Shown: in pieces, positions 43,685 through 55,088 of the stretch
Numbering within the stretch: the stretch's first letter is position 1
Layout of the letters: every line of letters begins with the position of its first letter
Origin: Symbiodinium natans
Taxonomy: Eukaryota; Sar; Dinophyceae; Suessiales; Symbiodiniaceae
NCBI GenBank assembly: GCA_905221605.1
Contig: CAJNDS010002105.1
Coordinates: forward strand, 546,001-610,000
Direction: 5' to 3'
DNA: 64,000 nucleotides
Translations under genes and position numbers: made by a program
Notes under the pieces: model-generated
Told to the model about the DNA's origin: nothing
The model's input: the letters and a program-made list of their open reading frames with translations, nothing else
Databases searched by the model: none

Positions 43685-46600
43685 ATGCGGCATGTGATTG
43701 GCAACCCAACCAGCGCGAAGCGCATGACATGGGATGCGATTGGTGGAATCATGATTCTGTATGAACCTTGGATGGCATCAACTGCTTCCAGCGGCTGAGC
43801 TGCACCTGATTTCTGTGGATTTCAGATAAGGACATCATCACGCTTCCACTCATGGTTTTTGACGACGTGGATGGCAGTGCCACAGACATCATGGGATGGA
43901 TAGTTTTGGTGCACCTCAGACGCAGCAATGTGCATGGTCGTGGCAGCAGCCTACGGAGCAAGATCATGCAACTGCACAGTGGTTTTCCAGCTCGGCGACC
44001 TCAGCTGAAGTCCGCGCACAGTTTTCAAGCCAAAGCTTTCTTTGGAAGGTATTGGACCCTGAACGTTGTCAACTCGCAACTTGGGCCTGGACTAAAGGAT
44101 GAAAGAGACGGAATGTGCTTGAAACTGTTGCAAAGAAGCGGGGGCGGTGGAGTGAAATGGGCACAAGCGGCTGGCCGCAGAATGACGCCAAGCGGCATTC
44201 AGGTTGACTTGTGGCTACTTGCAGAACGGAGTTGCCATCATGAGCACCCGCCTTAGAGACAAGAAACTCTGCAATCCAACTATCAGCCAGCAGTGCCTTG
44301 AAGTGCCAGCATGAGAGTAATCGTTCTCTCCACTTGCTACATGTCGTCACTCAAGCTCTCGCCGCCTTGATCGTGTGCAAGGTTACGTTCGGAAATCTTT
44401 CGGATGTGTTGCCATACTGCATCATGAACTCGTCTGGGCAAAGTCGGCAAGCGGCACGCGAGTTGAGGTCCACGGGCCATCTTCCTCAAATATCTTACAA
44501 GGACCATCTTCGTGGACTTGTTGACGCTGGTGCCTGATTGGACCGTGACGCTACTTGGCTACGCGGCATTGTCTGGCACTTCACAGTCGTGAGACGAGCA
44601 CGTGGTCACCAAGGATTTTGCAGCTCTACGCCTCGCCGGGTCAAGACTTTCAAGAAGCCCGGCTCTTGCAACTCAGCGCCAGAAGAGTTGGATGGAGTAG
44701 GGTGCAGGCTGCTGGCGTATCTGCGGTAGGTTGATGCCTTGCCGAAGCATCAAGCTGCGATCGGTTTCAACGAAAGACCCGCTTTTGACCATCCCGACGA
44801 ATAGATTTGCTAAACAAATGCACGAGGAGTGCAGCCGAAATTCCACAGCCACTCTAGCCGGACAGTCGCACTACTATGTTTCAATTCAATCCATGGCTAC
44901 GTGCCAGCAATGTTCCATGTAGCGGAGCACCAAAAGCACCAGGCGAGCTCTTCGTGCATTTCGCCTGACGCGTCGCTGGCTTTGATTGGTGTAATCTTGA
45001 CTCTTGAACATTCTCCAACCAGCTGTCTTCGTGGGCCGAGGTCTTGTTCGCATTGTCAAGCTACGATGGCTGATGGAGGTACTTCGAGCTACTCGCCTGG
45101 CTTGCTTTTCACACACTATGCAAGGACGAAGGCCCCCGAAACTCTGGAAGGAGTTGCGAGACTCTGATTGAAAAACCGTCGGCAAACTGAGGACTACTTG
45201 GATTCTGAATATGCCAGCATCATGCAGTGCACTGAGCTTCAAGCTGACCATCCGCACATTCTAATTGCCTCGCTCAGCTGGGCCTCAAGCTCCGAGTCGA
45301 CCTGAGGTTTGAGATCGCAAAAATGATGGCCTTGCTTTTGGTCATCAACCATGTCCTGGAACCTTGCCTCGGAAGAGCTCCATTGCATTACAGTAAAAAC
45401 CGTCCACCTTGGCGGAAGCCCGTCGATAGTCCTTCTAGGGCCCCTCCTGCAACGCGATCATCTGAAGCCTCTCTGCGGCACCCCTCTGCCCAGCTTTCGA
45501 GCTGGGGACGAGTCAGGCCTGTGCTTGGTATGGCCTTGCGTTGGTGGGCGGCGAGCTTGGCTGGCGATCCTGGAAGTCCATAGTTGTGATGGACTATGGG
45601 GACAACTGGCGCCCTGGCTACACGTCCCTGCCAAAGCCTAGAAGGACATGCAACCTGGGCCCATAGTAGGAGTAGGGAATGCCTCGAAGCTGAATGCAGG
45701 GCGCGGAGAAACTTTGTAGGGACTGCCACGACGGCTTACCACTGCCACCAGCACCACCAACGACACCAACAGCCAACGACATTCTGAAACCGGGCCGAAC
45801 CTGGAGCAATCCTAAGCTAAAAGCTTGATCAATCTGGTGTTGCACCTCCATAACATATTCAAGAAATCGAGCCGATGTCATGGCTTTTGCTGTTAAAGCA
45901 GGTGGCTCTACGAGTACCTCACCAGCTTGCACTGGCCTTGGCCTTAGCACCGGACAGAATCTTGTACAGCCACCTTCCCTTGTTGCAGTGGCTCGGGCGG
46001 CAGGTCGCTCTGTCAGTTTACTCCAGCATCCATGGAAGTTCAGCATCTGGTCTGCACATCTTCCCCCTGGTTCCTATAACCCCTTGGGAATGATTTTTCT
46101 TACTTTTGTTTATATAAAACCCAAGAGGATATGATATTATTATATTATTCTTATTAAGGTTCTAAGGGGAGTATAGGTTCCGGGTAGGCATAAGTCATCA
46201 CCCCCACTGTCCCAAGGCCGACAAACCCCATGGAGCGAGGGTTCGCCACATTGACGGTCCTCTTCGCTTTGATCGCAACTCGGACTGCATACGGGTTTAG
46301 GGTTTAGGGTTTAGGGTTTAGGGGTTAGGGTTTAGGGTTTAGGGTTTAGGGACATATGCGCGCGAAGCCAGGTGCTTGTAGGAAGGGGCATCGGAGCAAG
46401 GTGCATCAAGGTGCTAGGGGTGCGGGCAGCGCTTCCCTAGCGCAAGGCGTGTAGCGGAGCAGAAGTACACCTTCAAGGTTTCAGGAATGCATGTTTTGAT
46501 GGATGCACATCGCAAAAATGGCCGCAGTCACCATGGCTGCTGGCGATAATCGATTGGACGTCAAAAAGCCTTCCATTTGGTCATGGCCTGTCTGTTTGTG

Positions 46601-48973
46601 AGCTCCTGAGTCATCCATGGCACCAGGTGTTCTCATACATCGTCTCTTGGACGCAAGAAGCACACACACACTGCGCCGCATGTTCAAGACCTCTTCTGGA
46701 ATGAGGTTGGCAGCATCACTGGCTCGCTGACACAGCTTCGGATGATGCACCTTTCTCGCAGCCACGTGTTGTCCGGAAAGTGTGTGCATCCTGCTGTCAA
46801 ACTCTGTGGGAAGACAGATGCTTCACGTGACTCAGGTCGGAAGCCATTACCCGAGAGACGCTTAAATTGCGACGATTCTTGAGACGAAACGCAGTGCCTA
46901 TAGGACTGTGCCCTGGCCTGGCACATCACTGTGAATCACTGGGGAAAGTGTCTCATGACCCAGAGGATGGGGACTTGGCATCAGTGTGATTAAGGTCCTT
47001 GCGCATCCGCCGTTTTGTGGAGTTTGAACTCCGAAGGCGACAGCAGCCGACACCTCGGATCTTACGGCGCGAACATGTGCCTTACTCATCCTTCATCCGT
47101 CTTGTCAACTGGCCAAGGCCTGTGAGTCAGCAGAGCGTAGCATGCTTGAACGCCTGGGTCTTGGCCGCGTCTGCAGTGGTAGAAAGAAAGATGACAGCGA
47201 AGCTCGGAATCACAAGAACTTGGAGCTCTGCATTCAGGTTCTATCAGAGCAGCTTCAAACCGAACTTGGCCGGAACCCTAGGCCCTATAGAACCTGAAGG
47301 GAGCTAAGAGGGTGTCAGTACATTGTACGTGTGCCCAATTTCCGAAAAAAGGCTTCGCCTTGGTCCAGCCTACGAAGCTTGGCGAAAATAAAGGAACATT
47401 TCAAAAAGGCCTTTCTTTTGTCAAGGGTTTTTGGAAAAAGGTTTCCAATAATGTCTTTATGGTGTTCTCAAGGTTTCTAACAGGGTTTCGCGAATGTCTT
47501 TAGGCTTTCGTCATCGAGTGTCATTGCAGCTCAGGCTTTCCACGCATCCCCTCTTCGACCTGCTGATGCGGTCGACCGGGGGTGCCAACCTGCTGGAGAG
47601 GGCGAGCCAGGCACCCAACCATAAATCCCAAAGAAACATCAGGGGTTTGGGGTGGTTTTCAGGGTCAACCCGAAGCGAAAAGTCAAAGCCTCTGCTGGTC
47701 AAGAGTTTGGTTTTCAAGAAGCATCGAAGTGCAGGGCTTTGAGAAGAAGACCCTGGCATTGGATGACTGGGCGCACGGACAGCAATCTGCGGTGTTAGTA
47801 GCTTCAGGCCTTGCGATGCCCTCCTCGCAGCTACCCCGTATCCCAATCCCATTTTCGATCAGTGGTCAAGCTCCAGCCGAGGAGTTCTTGGCTTTTACTC
47901 CAGCTACCCACATGCGGTACTTGGTGTCTGGTGAGCTGCTTTGCTGGAATGTTCTTTCTTCGTTGGGGAAGGGTTCTGGGATGCAGTCGCTTTATTGGCA
48001 GAGAGAGCTTCGGAGAAGACAGAAAGTCAGGCGCTGTTGTTTTTCCCTCTTCTCCTCGCCCATCACCCGTATCCCACCCCCAGAGGATCCCACAAAGTGT
48101 CCCTGGAGTGACAAAGCCCAAAAACAATCCAAACCTGCAGGGTGGGGATGTTCGAACTAGAAGAATTGTGTACTCTCTAGACTCTAGTATTGCTTGTTTT
48201 GTGCAGTGAGAGTCGTGGCTTGAGGCTACGCTATGCCAGGCAGACTGGCGTGCTTGGGGAGGCTGAGGACGACAGCCTTCAGCCGGGGAGTCGGCAGCTT
48301 CCAAAAGCACCAAAACAAGATGCCAACAGCCTGTTGAAGTACTCGTTGCAGGAGATTGAAATCGTTCCAGGCTCGCCTGCGAGCTTGGCTTCATGAGCCT
48401 GTAAACTACTGTACTTGTTTCAGGCATCACTCTTTTGGAGTCATCCTCCTGACTAGGTGACTCATACTGGATAGCCGAAGCCGTCTTGTGGATTAGCGAA
48501 TGGGCTACTTGGGTTCAAGTTCGAGAAGTGCAAGAAGTGCTTGGCATGATTCGGTCGAGCGCTTCTAAGGAGCATGTGGGCGAGCTGACTGCCACCCTCG
48601 AATCCAACCTGTTGCTGATTAGCCCTGACTGTATTCTGTGACCCGGCTGTCGAAAGCTCCGAGCGTCGACTGCAAGAGCTCGCAACCTGTGTTCTGCATG
48701 ACTGCGGACACTGGTGCTCTGAGGCCGTGGGTTATGCTGCTGCTTGGTTTGAGATGTCTGATTTTTCAGCACCAGTCGCCTTGAAAGTAGGGTTCAGACG
48801 GCTTCAGTCGGCTTCGCATGCATGAGTTGCACGAGTCTCAACCTGGCCCAAGGTTTCCAGCTTCCCACAAGTATCTCAAATCATACGCGCAAGACTTTGC
48901 CAAGTTCTGTCGGAACTTGCCATCCGAAGAGCTAACAGATGTGTTGGAGCCTGCAATTGTGCAGCTCGTCTGA
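43685..48973 (+). CDS. Six-transmembrane cation channel (voltage-/cyclic-nucleotide-gated superfamily), multi-exon
   Basis: Exons read in order. S1: NPTSAKRMTWDAIGGIMI then LY (43685-43762, GA donor) joined to DIITLPLMVFD (43831-). S2: YWTLNVVNS (44049-). S3: IFLKYLTRTIFVDLLTLVP (44468-44557, GC donor). S4: VFVGRGLVRIVKLRWLME (45023-45078, GT), with Arg/Lys spaced as in voltage sensors. Linker DYLDSEYASIM (45192-45226). S5: FEIAKMMALLLVINHVL (45307-45358, GA) and ACAWYGLALVG (45519-). Pore: WLYEYLTSLHW (45902-45934, GC) and SLCQFTPASMEV (46004-46042, GC). S6: NPMERGFATLTVLFALI (46217-about 46272). Post-S6: VGSITGSLTQLRMM (46706-). C-linker: LRIRRFVEFELRRRQQ (46996-). Binding-fold-like ATHMRYLVSGELL (about 47889). 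A possible last exon reads YLKSYAQDFAKFCRNLP (48872-). Splice phases fit through S3-S6. It would sit in a membrane and conduct cations; the filter is QFTP, not the K-channel GYG. The N terminus is unresolved. Confidence 0.83.
46293..46350. repeat. Interstitial telomere-like array (TTTAGGG)n
   Basis: Eight units, one with an extra G. It begins about 20 nt after the end of the S6 exon and lies before the exon at 46706 of the ion-channel gene, so it is intronic. Confidence 0.92.
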
Positions 48974-49254
48974 ATGGTTCTCGTGGCTCCTGTCACCTTG
49001 CGCCGTTCTGCGGTCCCCCTGCTCAGGAGCCATCTCGTACACAGTCAAGGTCGTCGCAAAATTTCTGCGCAACTTTTCCGATAGGCGTGAGCTCAACTGT
49101 GCGGTACGTGTGAAGTGTGCACGGTCCGGGCGCAAGTCTGATCCAGCCACGTGCGAACGGTACACGGTATGCCTAAAGAAACTTCATCTATTGCGGTACG
49201 TCGCTGCAGTCATGTGGCTCAGCAGAAACATGTGAACAACTGGGAGCTTGCCCA

Positions 49255-52000
49255 ATGATGGTGAACTCGCAGGGGGCGCTGTGGACGCTACTGGGACTCA
49301 GCCTTTCCGGATGTGCAGAGTCAGAGCCCGGTGACAATGGTTTGGAGTTGGAGAACACCACCACAACTCAAGGAACCGGCTTCTTGGGCTCCACCACAAC
49401 CACGTCCACCACCTGGACGTGGTGCCAGAGCGGTCCAAATCTCTCGATGCCCAGTTCCTGATCCAGGCGACCTTCGGCCCCGCGCGAGCAACGCTCCAAG
49501 ACCTCGAAGGTGTGAATCATGATCCCTGCCTGGCCTGTTTGCCTTTTGTCGGAGCTGCTGAGCTGCTTGTTTCTCACGCATTTTTCAGGAAAGCATGGTG
49601 CGAGAGAACACTGCGTGCTGGCAATGTGCTGTATAAGGCCCTTTTCCCATGATCTTCCCAATGCGAGCACCAGGCCTCGAAGCGCAGCTGTCGATGCCAC
49701 CGACGCTCCTGCGAAGCCACTACCGTGCCAAGCCCGCGGGAGTTCCTCGTACCTCCTGCGAGCCTGGCTCTCGTTGGCTCCAGGTCACCTTCACTGCTGC
49801 TGACGTGGGCGCGCGCGTCGTGGCTAATGGGGCTCAGATCTTCGTTGCCGGTGCCGGACTGCACTGGATGCAACCTACACAAAGAATACGCTCCCACCTC
49901 CGATGTCGTGCACTTCCGTCGGCCGTGATTGGTGGCAATGGCATCCTCATCGGACCTGCGAGAACCAAATCCGACGATGGACTTGCAGCGGGGATGAGTC
50001 ATGGACCCTCGACAAGTCCTGTCAGCAGGAATGCTTCGATGGTGTCTACCGCTACGATGGTGATGATGCTTTTGGACTGCCAGGTGGCAAGCTGCACTGC
50101 AACGTCTTTGCAAGCCTCGGACGTGACCCTCCTCTCGAACGCTCTCTCCACCCGGACAGGCGGCCTGCGCGACGTGAACTGCCAGTCAGTGCCTGCTGGT
50201 GCCGTGGTTCAGGTCAGCAGCGACACTTTCCAGCATGTCCACATTCATGAGGGCAATGTCTACGACTTCACGGAGTGGGTCAGTGCACATCCAGGTGGCT
50301 CTAGTGCCATCACCAAGTGGGGCAGCAATGGCTACAAGCTGCAGTATCCGGGAAACCATCCCATGGATCGTTTCGAGACCCAAGTCAAAAGCAATGTCCT
50401 CCAGTACGTAGGTAAGGAGGACTCGGAAGTGCGCTACCTGGACCTGCCGACCAATCTGAAGACAGAAGCCTTGGCTCTTGAGCTGGCCAGCACCTCCTCC
50501 CAAAACCTCTCCCTGGCCTGCCCCTCCCCAGGCGAAGTGGCCGACAATCCGCAGCTGGGCAATAACATGCCCTTCTATTACCGGTGCATCGACTTTTCCG
50601 ACCTTCGCAACGACATGGATTTTGACCACCCGAGCGAGTACCAGCATCGGGGCAGGCACGGATGCCCAGGACCAGTGCCTGGTTGAATCAGGTGTCGACT
50701 GCACCAGATCAACTCCGACAGCGTATGGCATGGGCTTTGTCTCAGATCCTGGTCGTAGGCCTTGGTGGCACATACTCAGAGCAGCACGAGCTCTGGATGA
50801 ACTACTATGATATCCTGGTGCGACATGCCTTTGGGAACTATCTCGACTTGCTCCGGGAGGTGACTTTCAATCCGCTCATGGGCGAGTATCTCTCCTTCTT
50901 GAGAAACACCGCCTTTCATCATGATCAGAACTATCCGGACGAGAACTATGCCCGTGAGGTGATGCAGTTGTTCTCCATCGGCACGGTTAAGCTGAACCAG
51001 GACGGATCTTTCATTTTGGATGCATCAGGCAACCCAGACCTTCGCCAGCGTGCTCACCGGCTTCGATCGTCAGGAGTGGCGCAGCAACATCGAGATGGTG
51101 CCGAGCACCTCCGCCGGGCGCAACATCATTGATTCTATGCGCATGGTATCGAGGTAGCATGACGCTTATCCGAAAATGGACCTGCACGGGAACTACCTTG
51201 GCGATGGGTACCCCCTTTGTTCAGATCTGCTCGACGATCAGTTCCTGCGGAAGGGGGCCCGATACGAGTTCGTGACGGTGAGCCAAGAGGCCGCAAGGTC
51301 CGTCATGAAGCTGCACCCCGACTCGGCACTGTACATGGCCCTATGTTCGGCCGATGGCTCAGGCCCTTGCCGCTTCAATTCAAGCACCGTGCTGGAAACT
51401 GATCTGACTTGCTACCAGGAAGAGTGCAGGACCACACGCCCAAGACTTCAAGAGTGGTCCAGGTTAGGTTGGAGAAGCTTTCTACGAGTTCATCCCGCCT
51501 GCATGCATGCATTTCTTCTCCTTTGAGGGCCGGCTTGCTACTGGCAGTGCCTTGAGGAGATTTTGGGAGTCTCGGAGAATTTGCACGAATCCGGCGACCT
51601 TCGTCGCCGGTGCCTATTGCTGCGCAGGCTGTTCGAACATTCCACCTCCGTACTTCTATGAAAGAGACGATGGCCTCATCGGTAACTGCGTGAACATGTC
51701 TGACGCATGGTTCACCAACAGCGGCTGCAATATTGGGGGCCCGGGAAGCTGGTGGGATCGCAACAAGTGGTGCGAACAGCGCTGTGATCAGCTAAATCTC
51801 AGTTATGGAGCCCCCTGCGTCAAGGAATACGAGGAGGCCCATGTCTGCGGTTACCACCAGGAGCACATGTCATACGACTCTGCCGTGCGCAGGTGTGCTT
51901 CCCAGGGTCTGGGCATCTGCGACGGTACGAAGTTGTCGACATGCAGGCTTAACGACGATAATGCCAAGGTTTGGACACAGAAGCCTGATAAGCTCCGTAT
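49255..52000 (+). pseudogene. DUF1800-family secreted protein with inserted cytochrome b5-like domain, frame broken
   Basis: The N terminus MVNSQGALWTLLGLSLSGCA (49258) looks like a lipoprotein-type signal, followed by a Thr-rich linker. The frame then shifts (about 49420) to LDAQFLIQATFGPA, the usual DUF1800 start. After a likely intron comes SRWLQVTFTAADVG (about 49770). A cytochrome b5-like segment follows: VYDFTEWVSAHPGG, with HPGG at 50288-50299 (heme His) and a second candidate His in GNHPMDRF. The DUF1800 core resumes after another shift near 50650: DQLRQRMAWALSQILVV, YYDILVRHAFGNYLDLLRE, PDENYAREVMQLFSIG. A small deletion with a frame change sits at about 51030 before QTFASVLTGF; an in-frame TAG is at 51155-51157 before HDAYPKMDL and NYLGDGYPL; and a last shift precedes FYEFIPPACMHFF and a Cys-rich tail (CCAGC to about 51950). 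DUF1800 function is unknown (often exported). The multiple lesions suggest a pseudogene, or an indel-rich assembly. Confidence 0.75.
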
Positions 52001-52116
52001 TCGTGTAAGGGCACTGCCTGTGCCATTGGCAAGACCAGAAATGCCCAGAAGTGGGCATTGCCTCTGCAGGGGCTCTTGCAGGGCGCAAAAGGTCCTGCTC
52101 TGCCTCTGGGATCTGC

Positions 52117-52134
52117 GGGGGGGGGGGGGGGGGG
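52117..52134. repeat. Poly-G run (18 nt)
   Basis: Uninterrupted G run just downstream of the DUF1800 copy; runs like this are prone to length errors. Confidence 0.9.
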
Positions 52135-52962
52135 AGCAGCGCGCATCAGCGTATCACCGGGCATGGCCCTGTGCACCTTCACGACTACGACCTACTTGTA
52201 GCATCAGCGGAAGTTTTGCAGCAAGGCAAGCCAGCATTCAGGTGCACACCATGTCGCAGTCGGGACGAAATCTCCGGTGTGCTAAGTGTAGCAACAAAAA
52301 AGACAAGTAGGCCACAACTGTATGTTTTGGGTTCACCATTCTCTGCACTTTCTTCGTACATTCCCTGTCTTTAACTCGCAAGCGTTAGTGCGTCAGTATT
52401 CAGTATGCTTTCTGCACAACACAACCACACTTAGCGTCTTGTGCAGGAGGCGATCGGCTCTCCTGGTTCGACGTGTTGGCGCATGACCGCTAGGTTTCAC
52501 CTACGCCTACAGTCATTCATCATCACGCAGCTGCGAATGCATGTAGTGCATCTTTGCAGACACGAGCGTATTGCGATTGAACCAAAACAACAACGTCGTT
52601 TGGCGCTGGCTGAGCTGGGCGACCGATGCTTCTACGCGCCATCACACCAAATTCTTGATTGCTGCATGCCTTGGCTGATGGATGAGTCGGCAAAGCTCAA
52701 GTGTCTGCTAGGTGATCATCACCAGAGCCGCCCTTACGAGACATACTGGTAGCCTTTGTTGCACACAGTGCTCTGAACCCGGCAGATTTCCTTGTCCTCA
52801 AGGAGCACTTTGTCAGATGCGGCGGCGGCTGTCGAAGCAGCAGCGAGGCTTCCCATAGACACACACCTACCTTTAATAGCATGCTTTAGTGCAGCTTCGG
52901 TATGCGTTCCTGCAACGCGATGTTCTGACTTTTTACTGGGGTTGACTGCTTTTGTGCTGCAG

Positions 52963-53100
52963 GCGGCTAGAGAGCGCGCAGCAGAAGCAGCCGCATCCCT
53001 TCTGCGACTTTGGTCCAGGAAATGGTGGACCCAGTCCTTCGTCCATATGAGGTTCCGGCTGGACTTGAAGCTCGACATTGAGGACATAAGCGACTCTCTG
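52963..53100 (+). CDS. Isolated Ala/Arg/Trp-rich helical exon
   Basis: After the AG at 52963-52964 the frame reads AARERAAEAAASLLRLWS then RKWWTQSFVHMRFRLDL, an amphipathic helix of the kind seen in long helical dinoflagellate proteins. No partner exons were recognised; 52135-52962 shows nothing assignable. Confidence 0.3.
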
Positions 53101-55088
53101 CAGCAATTGCTTAGTGACTTAAAGACATGTAGTAACTACTTGCAAATCGACTCTGACAGAAAAGAAACGAGCCGTGCTCTTACCAGTGCTTCAGCTGGCT
53201 TGAGAAGACGTTTAGAATTTCAACTTAGGTTGCCCTGTGTGACTTCCAGGCGCCGGCCAGAAACTCAGCCACAACTCTAAAGTGATAATGTGATATTTAT
53301 AAGGGCCCTTCCTTGACTGAGCCCACCTAGCTCGAAAGTCTTTCTGTCCACCCGGGAGCCCTCCAAGCATCTTCCAGCGCCGTTAAGCCGTTAAGCTTCG
53401 GTCCATCCGAATAGACCCCAGGGCAAGCGTTTCTTCGAAGAGGGGCAGTCCAAGGCCTGCCCGGAATCGCAACAAAACGGAAACTCAGCAAAACCAGCTG
53501 CGAGCTTTGCTTCCCGGCCCTATTCCAATTATATGGTCTTGAAGGTTCCAAAAGCCTTCCAGGCCTGTGGCTTGGACCCGGGAAGAATCAGGGTCTGGAC
53601 CACTCATTCACTTCATCGATCCATCTGTCCATGTTGATAGCTTTGAGTGATTTCCAGACAAAGCCACAAAAGGTTCAGGAGGAGCCTCGGTCTCTCAGGT
53701 GATGCGGGCACACATCAATACACCTTCGCCTTCGGCACGGCTGCATTTACAGTCCCCTACCTAGACTCCATGACGAACTGAACACAACGTTTGCTGTCAA
53801 GCTGCGTTCCGGTGTGCCAGGACCATGCCGCACTTTTTCTCGCTAGATGTGGCATTGACCTGAGTTTATGCTGTCTCTGAAGTACACTGTGCACTGCAGG
53901 GTGCATCCTTCAGCAGTTCCTGCAGCCAAGGACATTGACTCTCTGAAGGTTGATGTGTTTACTTCTGCGCTCCGATGCTGGGAGCCTGCTTCTTGGGACA
54001 AGCTGTGGCGCAGTCTTCGCAGTCATCAAAAATGCATGCATCAAAGGCCTTTCCTCGAGCCCTTCGCAGCATCCTTGCAGGCTGCTTGCACAAAAATCCT
54101 TTAGAAATGACAGCTACGCCGGCAACATGACGAATGGTGATTGCTGGACATGTGCAGGACTTGCAGGGGAGACTTAAGTTGCGTGAGTTCTAAATACCAG
54201 TGGCTACAGATAGAAGCAGGTACTGAACTCCAGTTCAAAAATGCGGGGCCTGCAGCGAGCAAGGTTGATCATGAGTTAACATTGAGCACGTCTCATGACC
54301 AAGAACCAAGTCTTGGCAAAGCCAATCTGTGGTATGCCGCTCACTTTTGAAGCGTAGTCTAGTTTGCCGAACCCTCGGCTGGCACCGGAAGAGGGAGAAA
54401 CGTTTTCAATTTTGCAGGTTACCGTGTACATTCCTTATCACATAGCTCGCCCAAACGTGCCCCAAAGCCCGAGAGGAGAAGAGGAGGAGAAAGACAATAA
54501 GGTTAGTTATGTTCAGTGAAAAGTGCACTTGGGGTTTACAGACAAAATCGGTCGCATGGATGATGAGAACCGCAAAGGAACAAGGACGCACATCGACTAA
54601 TAACAGGCAGATACCAGAACATGCAAACGTCTAGGGTGAGCGAGGGTGCTGTGTACTTTTGTGTGCCGCTGATTTTGCAACAAAATTTCGACGAGCATCC
54701 GCACGCTTGCCAAGTCATTTTGCATCATGCACGCGTCCCATGTGCGCAGGTCGTTCGAACACCGGAAGGGGAAGACGGTCCTGACTGACACGCTTCAACA
54801 CCGAAATTTGTGGCAGTGCACAGATGTTCGCGCCTTTTTGTTGTGCTTCTGCGTAGCATGCCTGTTGTCATGCACTGGCTCCCCCTGTTTGGCTCTGCCA
54901 GGCAACGCCCAGCAAGTGGTCGTCGCAGGTCAGGGGCCGCTACTGGTGCCGACCTTGAGTCAAGACTTGACGAGACAGAACCACTTTCTGCTGCGCATCG
55001 TAAGGTCAACATCACACCGAACATTGTTCAGCGCACAGCAGAGTGCTCAGGGTTCTGTGCAGCACTTGCTGGCAACTGACGCTGGCTG
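53101..55088. other. Unassigned stretch
   Basis: Only short ORFs. The reading SGRRRSGAATGADLESRLD (about 54915) may be coding but is isolated. No repeats of note. Confidence 0.35.

Noticed and set aside
47831-48430. 199-codon minus-strand open frame
   Set aside because: Antisense to the channel's CNBD-like exon region; no motif.
49649-50686. 345-codon frame taken as one intact protein
   Set aside because: Its first third contains blocks that look better in the other two frames (DCTGCNLHKEYAPTSD and WTCSGDESWTLDKSC), so the frame is not a clean exon; only its cytochrome b5-like and flanking parts are used.
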